Shown here: in pieces, positions 23,201 to 36,600 of the stretch
Layout of the letters: every line of letters begins with the position of its first letter
Position numbering within the stretch: position 1 is the stretch's first letter
Source: Neurospora tetraspora
Taxonomy: Eukaryota; Ascomycota; Sordariomycetes; Sordariales; Sordariaceae
Assembly: GCF_033439725.1 (NCBI RefSeq)
Contig: NW_026944388.1
Coordinates: 620,001 to 684,000 of the forward strand
Length of the DNA stretch: 64,000 nucleotides
Direction: 5' to 3'
The notes under the pieces: generated by a model
Database searches by the model: none
Seen by the model: the letters and a program-made list of their open reading frames with translations, nothing else
Told to the model about the DNA's origin: nothing
Made by a program: the position numbers and the translations under genes

Positions 23201-26200
23201 GTACAGCGTTAAGGCGGTATCGAAGTTTACTCCATACATACCGTACATAGTGAAGTATTTCCTTCCATTCCTCCAGTCTTATAAGTCGTGGCCTTGCACG
23301 TAGCTTTGTCATAATGTATATTCCCCAACTCTACCACCGTTCTTAACTCACCATCACCCTCACGACAAACCAAAGCCAACCCACCAAAAGAAAACAAGTA
23401 AAGAGAAAAGAAGGCCCAGCCCAGCTATCTGCCGTGTCCGCCTGTGGTGAGACCGTGAGAGACAAAAGAGCAAGGCGTTCGAGTCTCGTGTGTCTTGTGG
23501 CTTGTGGCTTGTGTCTCGTGTCTCGTGTAACCATTTCACGAAAACGTTCCAAACCGTCCAAACCGCCCCAAATGGATGATGAAGGTGTTGTTCCTGTCGT
23601 CCTCCATTCGGGATTCCCCCGGCACCCGAAAGAGCGGTCGGTGGTTTTTGGCTGGGATGCCCGGATGTGCACTTGTCCAGTGGTTGTTGTGGCATACATC
23701 GCGGAGGGGACACAAGAGACGACTTGAGGTGTACAGCAGTCGTAATTTGGGTAACGAGATGTGTGTCATGTGCCTCTTGTGCCTCTTGTCTGTTACTGCC
23801 AGACTCCGTTCGTACACTCTTGTGTACCAGTGTACCTACCTACATAGTAGGAAGATGAATGGAAAGCTTCGAGAAGATTAAAAATTGGGGTTGCAGATCT
23901 GGTCTGTTTCAAAGTGCTGGGCCTTTTTTCTCTTGGTGAAGGCAGCTGAATTTGAGAACTAGTGTATGGATATCAAACCTACGATCGCCCTTTTTGGAAA
24001 TTTCAAGGTTATCTGATCATCACTCGTACTTTGTATCTTTGTACGTGGAGTGTAGGAAGTAAATAAAGTGAAGTGAGCAGGCGAGCAACAAGCTTGGCGA
24101 CTCCTGATCACCACTTCACAACTGAGTAGGTACCTAGCTAGTGGTGGTCAGGATGTCAGAAAGGATGCAAGGGATAACTTCAAGAACACGCGAAACATTC
24201 CGGATTGATGAATAGTGACGATGATTGATGCCTGGCAGCCTCATCATGACTCGTCCGTTCGGTAAAGTAATACCAGGAGGACGGCACGACGGTTCGGTTG
24301 GTCGTTTACTTTGACATGGGCACATGGGGCACACGGGATGGTGGTTTGTAAGATTTGTGGCTTGCAGGTGGTTTTCTTGTCATTGTTCATTCTGGTGCGC
24401 ACTGGCTCAGACGCTTGTGGTCGACGAAGTGATGCAGCGTCGCTGTGGGCAACCGAGTCGGGACGCGCCAATTCCCGCCGAGGCGTTGGTTGCTTTTTGT
24501 GACGTCGTCGTACAATGTGTGTTTTGGGAGCGTTGGGATGAGTTAAAGTTATCACGGACACGGTAGGTAGACACGGTGACGGATGGATGGACTCGGCAGT
24601 GAGAAATGTAGGATGATTGCATTCGTTTGCCGGGCGGCTTGGAGATTTGAAGATTTGGAAGACAACAATGAATGAAAACAGCCATGGAATTTCCATTCGC
24701 GTCGTCGTTTGGATGGTTAATTGGTGATGGATTCGGGATCCTTGTGGATTCCGAAGCTTTTCGGCACCGAGCCGAATCCAATTTCAAAATGCACATCGTG
24801 GGAAAACAGATTATCGTGCAAAAGGAGAGGAGTGTCCGGAGAGTTTATTCGATTGATCAATGGAGTCGAAGATGAAAAGAAGAAAGAAAGAGGAAATGAT
24901 GGACGTCCCCGGCCTTCGCACACCCCACACACAAGTTTAAAGTGGGGCCAGTCCGAGTTGAAGCAGGACCCACTCCGTCCTGTTTCGGATGAACGTGGAG
25001 TGGCCCGTGCTTAAACGCTAATACCTTGCTAATTGACAATCTTGGCTTCTGTCTCGTCAGTTCAGTTGTCTCTCGCCTGTTTCCTTTTTTCGTTCCCGTC
25101 AACCACGCAACGCTTTTGGAGAAGACGGGATCAGGCGAAATGAGACGACAGCCAGCCCACGGCATCGCGTGCTATCCTCGTTACGATTTCCCACAGCTGG
25201 CCATCAAAATGACGACACGATCTCTCCAATGAAAAGGGACAATGCGACTGCGCATCGGCTATTCCCGAAAAAGGGACCAAAGCGGACAAGGACCAACCAT
25301 TGACCTGGAAGCGTGCGATTGGAAACTCAGGGGGAGATTCGATCGACGGATTCAATGGAGACGCTGCGAACAGGCAGCTGAATTTTGAAATTCTGGAGAG
25401 AATGGAAGAAACAGTCAGCCTGGCAATGCCTGGCAGTGCGTGGGAACCATGTCTTCTCCCATTGATGCCATTGCCTGCTTGCATCAGGCTGAGACACCGA
25501 TGCTGCCGGCAACAATGGAAATTGTCAATGCTGCACATCCATCCATCATCCAAGGACCATCTCCGTGGCTTTGGCTGAGCTGACACTGTTGATCTGGTGA
25601 AGGGAAAGAGCAGTCTCTTGTCCAATGAGTGAGCCTCTATCAAGGAACCCGGCCTTCCCGTATCTTGGTCAACGAACATGATGCTGCAGTCCCAAGACTT
25701 TCCATCACACAATGCTCAACCAGTCACCTGGCCTTCTCTGCAGAACGTATCCAGTATCACTGCGTCACCAGTCTGTGCAGTGTTACACTCGGTGGCCCAT
25801 CTTTTTTCTCTTCTTTCTGCAGACTCGGGCAGTCCCCAAATCCGGGGGCATCTCTGATATCTTCAAGTATTCCCATTTAATACACAACCACATCACCACC
25901 TCCAACACCACAATCAATCTCGCACATGGTCCTCATGGTCGACAGGGTCTGCTAGCACACTGTAGCATGAGCTGAGCCCTGGCGAGATTAGCCGTGCATG
26001 GACCCGACCCAATCTCTGCGACTCCCAGCCACAGATTCCAGACCCCCTGCCCGTCCTGCCTCAGGTCCTCCAGCAGTGTGTCCTGCATCGACAACCACAA
26101 GCCACCCCCAGCTCATCAACCTCGCTCTCGGTCCCCAGCCCAGCTGCACACCCCAAGCCTATCTAGGAAAACCTGCACGGTTCTCCTCGCGAGCTGGCGA

Positions 26201-26870
26201 ACGAGAATCTTTGACGAGACCGGGGCGGCATGAAATAGGGCAAGGGCCCTGCCTTCTTTTCTTTCCCTCCCAAGATCTGGGAACCCCGATTTCTCTTGAT
26301 ATGGATTTTGTCGCCGACATTGTGGATAGTATTGAAACATATCCTGGGGTACTACTACCGGGATCCATAGTGCTGTTGTGTCAACAAGTGTGTGTGTTGG
26401 CATTCAGCCTTTTTTTACAACTAGCACGACACCTCCCCCACAGCAATAAACCTCGCAATCCCCTCTGCTTCGCCACGGCGGCTCCGGTCCCTGATCTCCT
26501 CGCTTGTCTCGTCGAATCTCTGGCTCTTGCGAAACAAGTGCGTCGAGTTTCAGAAAAACGAATATTCGGTTGTCGCATCTATACATACACCTTTAAGCGC
26601 CGTCCACTAATATCGCTTCCCCAGCTTCGACTCTGAAGCAGTGCGGCGCTTCCGCATCCGTCTCAGCATCCTGATTGGCTCAGCCCTTCCACTCTTCATC
26701 CATAGCGACAGCAACAACATTGAGCAATACTACCTTCTATCTGCTTCAGAAGCTTCCAACGAAACGCAGCCGCCCGAACTTCATAGCGAAACTTCACTTA
26801 TATTGCCAGCTGCCCCTTCGTCTAGACCCGTCCGCTTAAAGCGTGGCGAGTCAACTCTAGAAATTCCGGC
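20228..26870. other. 6.6-kb region without a convincing gene
   Basis: Both strands were read. Reading frames reach 188-212 codons (20327-20893 minus, 25131-25712 minus, 25998-26636 plus) but are low-complexity or lack any domain or paralogue that I recognise. The final kilobase (about 25900-26870) is a CT-rich leader for the CBM48 gene, with several upstream ATGs. Polypurine and GATA-like stretches occur, and a TAGGTACCTAGC palindrome lies near 24127. No tRNA, 5S rRNA or transposon was recognised. Confidence 0.45.
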
Positions 26871-28921
26871 ATGGACCCGACAACAACCCTCTTTACCTTC
26901 ATGTTGTGAGTTCTGAAAACTTGTTATAATCTTTTTCTCTCTCTTTTACTTTCCTTCACTTCGCTTGCGAGACTGCTGTGCGGTCATTCATTCGTTCCCC
27001 CATCGTTCGTTTTCACCTAATTCGGCTACACCCTCTCTCGCTCCTCGGTAAAACCCCGACTCATACTGTACGTCTGGAGACGTTCCACTTCCCAGTTTTT
27101 CTTTTTGGTTTTGGACATGGTGCCAGCAAGTGTGGAGAGAAAAATGGGATTTACATGCCCGATCCGATGAGAGCTGAGGATTTCGGCATCCATCGATCAA
27201 AATCCCATCGATCACCACGCAAGCCGGGGTCCAAGCGAGCGAGCCTGGGCGAGCTGGGAATCTCTCGCAAGTCAGCCTCTACGGCAGCAGATCGCCCGAG
27301 CTCAAATTTACCATCTGACGGTGCTTTGCGCTCGTGGCCTCGTGCCTGACCTGACCCAGCTCAAGGGACACCGCCATTCGTATTGGCCAATTCCCGTAAT
27401 GACCCTTCGCAACCCTTGGCGTGGTATTGGGAATATTGCAGCCTACCTTGGCCTCGGAGACTTTGGTGGCTGAGTATCCTTGCTCTCATCCACTCTTACT
27501 CCTCTCATGCCCCAGCCTTATGATCTGCGCCTACATTTTACTCCCAGTCACCGACGAGACTAACACGATATATAGACGGACTCATCCCTCGGTCAAGGCT
27601 GTTCACCTGGTTGGTTCTTGGGACAACTTCGGCAAGCCTTACACAATGGAGCGTGACATTAGACGAGACAGAGGCCAGTGGAAGGGAACTCACACCTTCA
27701 AGGACATCATCTGCGATGGTGACTCTGGCCGGACCACAAAACGGAACGGTGGCTTGAAGATGGGCCAGACATATTACTTTTATGTGAGTCTTTTTCAGAG
27801 AGATACGTCCGTCGGCCCCTGTCACTAACCGAGACCTCCAGTACGAGCTAGATGGCGCGACTGAGACACATGATCCTACTCTTCCCTCAACAAATAACTG
27901 CCCATATCTCCCCGGCCAGACTGTCAACACTCTTGAAGTTCCTGTCGAGCATACCCTCAGGAACCGCAGCGCATCCACCAACTCCCTTCGCGAGGAAAAC
28001 TACATGACCATGAACCCAGCCGACAGGTACAACACGCCGCAACCGGCAGTCGTCTCATTGATGGATGCTGCTTCCCGTGTTGCTACCGCCCCTCTATCTG
28101 AACTCAAGCGCTCTGCCAGGTCCACCTCACCGGGCTCCAGCTGGTTCTCGCCACGCAGGCTGTTCGGTCGCAAGCAAAGCTCTTCCTCCCTGCCGGAGAT
28201 CAGGGAACCAACACCCACCGATGATACTCGGAGTATCAGGTCATCTGGGTCAAGCAAGTCCAGGGACATGTCGCCCGAGTCGCTTCGCCGGTTCCTGTCT
28301 GATGATGTGCTACCTGAAGAGGAGTACCAGGCAGTGGAACGTCCGGCCATCACCATCCCCGATGATATCGCCGAGGAGATCGAAGACGACGACATGTTCG
28401 CCACATCTGCTGTGTCGGAATACATGCAGTTCACCGGCCTCTCCCCTCCGCCATCCCAACGATCACTTACTCCTTCGCCTCCCGTCGAAAGCGACGAGGC
28501 GCCCACACCTACTCTGGCCCCTACCACGGTGCCCTGCCTCGATCTTTCGGTCCCCACGCTGTCTCTCGTCGACACCGGCTCACCTCAGTCCCCGGCCAAC
28601 TCGCCTCCAGCCTTCTACCACTCCGACGATGACGAGGACGAGACTCCCGAGGAGGACCTCCTCCCTCTTCCCATGCTTGACTACAACACGGCCCGCAAGG
28701 CTTCCGCCGGCTCAGTCAGGAGCACCCTCTCCACCTACAGCCTCCCGCAGTCTTCTCCCCAGGAAGCAAAAGGCTCCAAGTCTCTCCTGCTCCCTAGGAT
28801 CGAGACCAACATTCCCGTCTCGGTCTCGCACACTTCCTTCCTCAACAGTCCTACTCCCAACTCGGGTCTTGAGGATCTGATGAGTGAGCTGGGCTTGATG
28901 GCTGATGCTATTCGTGGCTGA
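26871..28921 (+). CDS. CBM48/AMPK-type glycogen-binding domain protein
   Basis: Three coding exons, 26871-26905, 27576-27783 and 27842-28921, predict 440 aa. The first exon encodes MDPTTTLFTFM and joins across a 670-nt intron (GTGAGT/ATATATAG) to give the first strand of the domain, LFTFMLRTHPSVKAVHLVGS. The second intron is 58 nt (GTGAGT/CCAG). Residues about 7-105 are a CBM48-like fold: HLVGSWDNFGK carries the typical G-W-N positions and GQTYYFYYELDG the core strand. The remaining 330 residues are Ser/Pro-rich and acidic, apparently disordered, with a short hydrophobic end (LEDLMSELGLMADAIRG) that could be a docking helix. The layout suggests a scaffold that binds glycogen or another polysaccharide rather than an enzyme; no kinase, phosphatase or Snf1-binding domain is visible. 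Its role is unknown. The long first intron is the least certain part of the model. Confidence 0.75.
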
Positions 28922-30698
28922 GTCTAACTATACGAACAACATTCGAACGATCGCTATACTACACCTTAATATTTTCTCTCAACAATCACTCAAACAATCT
29001 CAATCTCCATGGATCTCAATTTATCTAGCACTTTCGGCGGGGCATTTAAAATGGGTATGGGGGTATACTACGACATCTACACTACACTACACTATATACA
29101 CTATCGCTTAAGCAAACAAGCAGAGGTGTAAAAAGGCGGGCATAGAACACAAGGCGGCAGGGCGGCAGGGCGGCAAGATCTGATTTTTTTTTACTTGTTT
29201 TGATATCTTTTGTTTTTGGGTTTTCTTTTGTCGGATGGGTGGGTGGGCGGCCAAGCGATCTACTTTACTAGATCTTGTCGGATTTTTTTTGGGGGTTATC
29301 TTAATCACAATGGGCGTATATGGGTGGGAGGTTAGGTAGGGGTCTGGTGTTGGCTTGGTGACCAGGTTAGGTCAAGTCAGGATGGGATGGGCGATGCATA
29401 GGAAGGACTGAGGGTTACGATAGGGATGATGGATGACGGACGAGTGGAAGTTAGGGATTTGGAGGAAGTGCCTGCCCACTGGGAGGAACTGGGAGGCTGA
29501 ATCGCAAACAAGATATACATAGGGACAAAATACTATCGTTTGCCAAGGATCAACACTGACTGACCTCCTTCATCCGTCGATGACCTTTGTGAAGCGTGAA
29601 GTGTAGTAGTACCTCTAACTGCTTGGCATCATAAAGGCAATCAATTCAAAAGCAAGAAAGGATTTGTATCATCATGGATCGCATGAGAACTCAACTGCAG
29701 TGGTTATGTCCGACATCTTTGAATGAATGCTGTAACATACCTATCAATACCTACCCAGGAAAGAGCGAGTTGCCTACCTAGGTAGCGATGCCGGGCTGCA
29801 CTTTCCTCTCGGCTCTTACGCTCGAGTTCCGACCACCTCGCTGGATCCGTCCCAAAATGCTGCCTCTCTGTACACAGTACCTTCCCTGTCCTCCAAAGTG
29901 AAAATCTCGTACCTTCCTTTGATAATTGGTTATCCTTCTGCTCCACTGTCACTAGTAAGATACCTAGGTACCCATCATTCCTGGGCTCAGCTTCACGATA
30001 GAGGTACTTAGGTACCTAGCTTCCTACCTTGAGGATTTCAATGCATATGGTCATTTTATTATAACTACAGTCTCGGGTAGAAGCTGGCCTGAATGGGTCT
30101 GATCTAGTTTCTGACAAAGTTATCATCATTCACGCAAAAGACACCATGCGTTTATTACCCACAATTCCCCAGCATGTTAGTTAGTCCGAGTCGGCGGCAT
30201 ATTTCTGAACTCTTCTTATACCTACCTGTTACCGATCGACTTGTACCAAACATCTCATCATCATCAGGTTTTCACTACCTATGTATTCACCGCATCTCAA
30301 TTAAACACTCTTGTCATCAATCAATCAGCTTACCATAGACACTGGGCCATATTGAGGTTGAAAAGCAATGAATGATCTTGTCTAACTTTTGTTTACCTAA
30401 CCTGACTGACCCCTTTTTGGTTTTGACGAATGAAAAGCCATGAACTGAATGAACAAGTAAATAGGGAAATACAGAAAAACCAATCAATCAAACCTCCAAA
30501 CGAACCAACAAACTCGACCAAATAAATATAATAAAACCAACCGACGAGAACTCCAAACACAAATGCCAGTCTAATCTACTCCTTTACATTCCTTATCATC
30601 TTTTCTTCTTCTTTTCTGCAATTTATGCCATAAATCTCTTTCCTCATCTACACCTCACCACCTACCTCCTAAAACCCCCTCCCCCAAGCTTCCCGTCC
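28922..30698. other. Convergent intergenic region
   Basis: About 1.8 kb with no convincing gene. It holds a G-rich short repeat (GGCGGCAGG near 29153-29176) and a set of CCTAGGTA-type palindromes near 29770, 29960 and 30000-30030. The last 250 bases are AT-rich and likely contain the midasin 3' untranslated region. Confidence 0.5.
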
Positions 30699-33600
30699 TC
30701 AAGAAGCACTAACCTCACTAAACCAACTCCTCAACAACCCCGCCAACGCCCCCGGCAAATCATCCAAGTGATGCACAATCAAATAATACGGAAACGGGAA
30801 AGAATCCAAGTACCGATGAATGACGGGCATGCCATCGCTGCCAAACCGGGCCTCTTTCAGATCCAGGACACTCTGGCTTCCCTTTTTGGCGTTCCCCTGT
30901 GCATCGCGCGCGTCGTCCATGACGATGAAAACGACCATTACTCTTTGCTCCATCGCTTCGCGCAAAAGGGGCCGGAGGCGGGCGTGGTCCTTTGACTGGA
31001 CCAGGCCGTCTGACAAAATAAGGGCGAGTTGCCAGAGGTCTTCGGAGCCGGAGGTGTTGGTCAAGCGGGCATCGCGGAAGTGGTCGATTGTTCTCCGTAA
31101 AAGGTTGACCATGTCCGTACCCTCCTGTTTGAAGGTGAATTGTTGGAGAACCCTCGCGCCCGCGTCGTGCGAAGCAAAGGGGTCGGTGAGGCGGTGCGCG
31201 ACGAAGACGTCGGTGCCGAAACCGAGGACGCCGACTTGGCCTACTTCTAGCATTGTAAGCGCGCGGGAAGTCATGACTAGGGATTCCAAAGCCAAGCGGC
31301 CCGCGGACCCGGAGTTGTTTAGCGAGTCGCCCATGGATTGGGAGTCATCCACGCATAACAAGATCTGGTAGGAGCGCTTGGTGGGGATGGCGCGGCGCAT
31401 CCAGATCTTATCGCGCTTGTAGGAGGAGGCGATGTAGGGGATGATTTTCTTGATGTTGAGGCGTTTGCCGGTGCGGAAGGAGCCGGAGAGCTTGGTGGAT
31501 TGCGAAGGGGTCAGGATCAGGCGGAGTTGGGAGGATAAAGACATGGAGAGGGATTGGGTCTTGGTTTGGAAGGTGGTCCACATGGAGAGGGCTTCGTGGA
31601 AGTCGCGAAGAGGACGAGGGGGTTGTTGGTCTTCGAGGTGGATGGCTGAGAGCTGGGTGGATTCTTCGTTGATCTCCTCGTCCAGGTTGTCGCCTTCCTT
31701 CGCGCTGGCCTTGCGGGCGTCTTCGTCTTCCGAGTCGGAGTCCTCGAAGGCGCCTTGGTGCGTGGCGACGCCGGAACGACCGTCTTTGCGGTCCTCCTTG
31801 GGAGCGTCGGCGGAGTCAGGGGCCTCGGCATCTTCCATGTCCACGTCCTCCTGCTTGTTGTTGTCCTCGGCGGCTGGCTCATCCTCGGGTAAGACGTGGT
31901 TGTTGGCATCTTCCATCTCGGTGTCGATGGCCATGGCGTCGTCCATGGGACGGACCTCCTCGTCGTTGGCGGTGCCCAGAGCCTGGGTGTCGGGCTCAGC
32001 GTCTTCATCCTGCAAGTGCTGGAATTCAACCTTGGCCATGTCGACGTCCGGCTTCTGCTGCTCTTCCTTGTTGTCGGGAGCGTTGCGAATGTCGCGCTGG
32101 TTTCTGTACCACCTGTCGAGAGCATCGCCGAGCTTCTTGAACGGCTGGTTGCTGGCCTCGTTTTCTTGATCTTCGTTGGGGCCCTCCTGCTGTTCAGTCC
32201 TCGACTGCTCACCCTTGGAACCAGGTGCGTTGTCTTGGTCAGAGGACTGGTTGTTGACAGCACCTTGCTCGCGCTGGGCGGCCTTGTTGTCGGCGGTATC
32301 GTCCTGCATGTCGTTCTGGTCATCTTGAGCAAGACCACCGCCAGTCTTGACATCGCTGGGGGCAGCGTTGTCGTCATCCGCCTGAGCCTGGTCGTCGTTC
32401 AGACCGGGCTGTTCCTTCTCCTTGTCCTCCTCCTCCTTGTCCAAATCCTGCGGGGCATCCTCATCCTGCTCCTCCTCCTTGTCCATGTCCACATCCATGT
32501 TATCCTCATCCATAGGATTCAAGTCATCCGTCTCTTCCGCCTCAGCCTCCTCGGGCTTCTCTGCATCCTTCTGCTCCTCAAGCTGCTGCTCCTCCTCAAC
32601 ACCATTCGGCGCCTGCTCCTCTTCCATCTCTCCATCCTGCGGCTTCTCACCATCCTCCAAATCATCCAAGTTATCCTCCTCCTCCTCCTCTCCATCACTA
32701 ATATCGATCTGCATATCATCCGGCAACGCCAGTGTATCCTGCTCCTGCACGTTCTGGTCCTGATGATTCAGTTCCTCCTGCGGCTGAGCATCGCCCTCCT
32801 GCTCCTGTCCCGGCTCACCTTCCTCCTCGTCCTCATTTTCCTCCTCACCCTCCTTCTTCTCCTTCTTCTCCTCCTCACCCTCGGCATCCTCATTCTCCTG
32901 CTGCTGCTGCTGCTCCTTCTTCTCCTTCCCCGGCTCCGCAGCAGCCTGCTCATCCTCATCCTGCTTCCCCGAGTTATTCTCACCCTTTTGATCCTTCTCC
33001 GCATCCTCCTCATCCTTACCATCCCACATCTTCTCATCAACAGCAGTGGGATCGAGATCATCGACACCGCCCGCTTCCTCCTCCATCTCGTCATCGCCCT
33101 CATCATCACTGCCATCCTTATCATTCTTATTCTCCTCATCTTCCTCCTCAGCCTTCACGCTCCCCATGTCTCCCTCCAAATCATCCTCGCCCATGTCCAC
33201 CGCGTCCGGGTTATCCTCGATATCGCCCTGGTTCTTGTTATTCTGATCCTGCGCGAGCTCGGACAGGTCCTCGTCGTCCTTGATGTCCTTGCTGATATCC
33301 TCTGCTCCCTCACCGTCACCTAGACCGGTACCGCTCTGCACGTCGCCGGACTCGCCGGACTTCTCCTTGCTCTCCTCCTGCGGCGAGCAGAAGCCCTGCT
33401 TGGCGATGACGATGAAGCTGTTGCTGAGGGTGTAACCCAAGCGGCAAGTGGACCGGTGCAGATCGGCGTACTGCGCCAGGTTCTGCTGGCACGTGGCGGC
33501 GTACTGCTCGAGCATGGGGAGGACGGCGCGCAGGAGCGCGGTCTCGGCGTCCCGGACGGAAGGCTGGGACAGGTCGGAGGCCTTGAGCAGGCGGAGGATG

Positions 33601-36600
33601 CCGTCGACTTCGGAGGTGATGCGCGGCATGGAGAGGGTGTTGATGGCCTTCTCGAGCCCCTCGCTGTGGGCGAGGAACCAGCCGGCGTCTTCTTGGCTTT
33701 GGGGCAGGTTCTTGACGGCTTCGGGGAACTTTTGGAGGGCGACGAGGATGCGGCTGGAGAGGTCGAGGGCGGACTTGGCGAACTCGTCGATGGAGGTCTC
33801 TTGGAGCTCGTTGGTAATGGCGACGGTTTGGGCGCTGGTCCAGAGTTGGACTTGGCGGATGACGAAGGCCATGTCGGGTCTATCGAGCAAGAGACTGCTG
33901 AGGCTGTCGCGAAGACCGTCGAGCTCCTTCTCGGCATCGGCGTGAAGCTGTTCGAGAGCGGAGGAACTGAAACCGGTAGGCAGACGAGGGAGGCTCTCCT
34001 GCTTGGTGGCTAGAGTAGCAAACGTGTCGAGCCACTGCTGCAACTTGCTGCGGACATGGTCATTGTTGGTCTCACCAAACTTACCGTGGACGTCAACCAT
34101 GTAGACGGCGAACTTGAGGATCTGGACAAGCCAGCGCAGAACACGACCGTGGTTCGTCAAGCTCCTCTGAGACTGAATGGCCACCTCGCCGCCACGGCCG
34201 GATACCTCCTTGGCGAAAGTGATGGCCTGGGCGAGAGCACGTTCGGCCTCAGCCGTGCGCGAAAGGTACATGCGCTGCTTGAACATGACGTACAGAATAC
34301 CCTCGAGGAAGCCAATAGAGCGATGGACAATCTCGCGGTTGAGATCGTCATTGTGTTCGAAGGTGGCCTGACGGAACTTGGGCGCCAAGTCGAGCATCTT
34401 GTGGTAGAAGTACTCGATGGCGTTGAGCTGCGACTCGCTCAGGTGGGGGACAAGACCCGAGTGCACGAGCACGGCGTGAGCAGACTTTTGGCGGTCGAGG
34501 ATGGTGGTGCCCAGGTTGCGACTGAAGCCCATTTCGCGAAGAGTCTTGAGGGTGTCGGTGTAGAGCTTGGTCTTTCTTGTCTTCAAGTGCGCCACGGCCT
34601 CCTTGTTTTCGTCTGTCAGGTGAGGGGGAGTCTCCTTGCGAAGCTCGGCCATCTCAGTGACCAACGAAGTGATGTACTCATCCAAGTTGCCGGGAATCTC
34701 AACGGCCGAAGCAGGCAGCGAGCCAAACTTGCCCATCATCTTGAGGACACCGGGCAGGTTGGTGATTCTTGTCCACTGCTGCTGGCTCTCCAGAGCAGGA
34801 ATGAGCTGCGAGACAAGTGCAATAGCCTCCTGATCAGCCTGGACAGCGTCCTTGCCGACGATGGCCACGAGGCCCTTGTGCTCTTCCTCGGGAAGACCTT
34901 GTTCAGTGATGCCGCTTACAGGCTGGGAAAGCACACCGCGGAACTTCCTCACCAGCTTGAACAACTTCTGGTGAGACTTGCGCGCACTGGCCCTGAGCGC
35001 CTCGATGTTCTTGTCTCTCCACTTCGACAGCAGCAACACGTCCTTCATCTTCCTGTCCAAGGGAGTCCTACCGGCAGCGATAGATTCCTTGACCTTGCGC
35101 TCGTACCTGGCGTGGTAGGTGATGAAGTTCTGGACAGCATCGCGGATGACACTCAGCTGAGGCTCATCGATCATCAACAGCTCCAACTGGTTCCTGAGTT
35201 GTCTCAACAGGTTCAAGCGAGAAGTGAACTGTCCCAGACTGGCAGTGTTGAAGTAGGATTCCAAAGCACCCAAGAGCTCGACAGCGTACAAATACAGATC
35301 CTTGCCCTCCTGCAGCCACGAGCACGGCTGGAGGATGACGGCGCCGTAGGCGATGAACCACCAGGACTTGGCGTCGTCGTGGCACTTCTTGGCCTCGGCG
35401 TCGAGCAGTCTCGACCAGCTGGACAGTTCGAGACGGCGCCAGTCGCAGATGGTATCGCGCAGCTTCTCGTACAAGATGGTGGCCTTGTGCGCCTTGGTGG
35501 CCCAGCCGCCTTCGTGCCACTCGTACACGTGCGCGTAGAGTTTCTCCATGGGGGAGATGATGGCGGCGAGGGGATCGTCGATGGACATGTCGAGCACCTT
35601 GTCGCAAGCGATGACGACGTCGGCGAGGGTTTGATGGTGGCCGATTTCGTCAATGGTCTGGAGCTCCTGGAAGCGCTTCTTGAGGGCGGTGACGAGGATG
35701 AGGGCCTTGCGAACCTCGACGAGGATGGAGTCGGTGTAGAAGTTGTAGTTGTTGGAGTCAACGTTGGCGCTGAACGCCTTGATCTGGTCTTCGAAGGCGA
35801 GGATGGTGGCGGGCAGAAGCAATGCATCCATCTCGGGTTCGCCGGCGGCGGCGTTGCGCTCCGCACGGGCAATCCTGCGAGCAACTTGGGTGAGCAAGAT
35901 GCGAATGCTCTGCTGGGGCTCCTGCGGCGAAAGGAAGATCTTCTCGTGAGCCTCGGCCAGCAAGATGGACAGGTCGCGGTTGCCACGAGGAATTTGCTTC
36001 TTCTTCTTGGGCGCATCGGCATCTTGCTCCTCCTCATCATCGACATAATCAGGGAACATCTGATCGAACTCTTCCTGGTCAAACGCCTCTTCATCTTCAA
36101 GACTGCCCTTGAAGCGGAACAAGCTGTTCTTCTGCTCTTCGGCCTTGCGATCAGCATCCAGCTTCTTGCTCCACTCCTCATGGAAAGAAAAGAAGGACTC
36201 GTGGACAGCCTGTCTGAGGTTCTCCGGCAAGCTGTCGATACCCTCAACGGCAATGATAGCCTGGACGAACGAGAGGAACTCAAGCGAGCGGAGAGGCAAG
36301 CTCTTGGCCTCGGCCTCCCAGACAGTGCCGCTAAGGAAGGGTGTGACCTTGACCATGCTCTTGAAATCGATTTCATCGGAGCTCTTAGCGGGAACGGCGC
36401 CCTGACCGAGTGAAAGACCAAGCTGCAAGCAGCGCAAGAAGCTGACCAGCGGCATCGTCAAGTCCTGGTAGGCATTGAAGCGACCGATGAAGCGTCCAAC
36501 AAGAGCAACAAGGTTTCTCTCAACGAGAGAAAGCTCCTCGGAAGCATCCTCAGCCTCGGTAGAAATGGAGCGCAGATGGGAAGCAGCCACGTCGTTCTGC

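Noticed and set aside
25131-25712. 193-codon frame on the minus strand
   Set aside because: No recognisable motif, no neighbouring splice structure that extends it, composition like random intergenic sequence.
25998-26636. 212-codon frame in the leader of the CBM48 gene
   Set aside because: Pro/Ser/Arg-rich text without a domain, lying in a CT-rich leader. At most an upstream reading frame.
31896-33323. 475-codon open frame opposite the acidic tract of midasin
   Set aside because: Its long Leu/Ile runs are the complement of Glu/Asp codons; no independent evidence.
34056-36413. 785-codon open frame on the plus strand opposite midasin
   Set aside because: It lies antisense inside the midasin exon and consists of the hydrophobic and Leu/Gly/Val-rich text expected from the complement of a codon-biased helical gene. 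No motif of its own.
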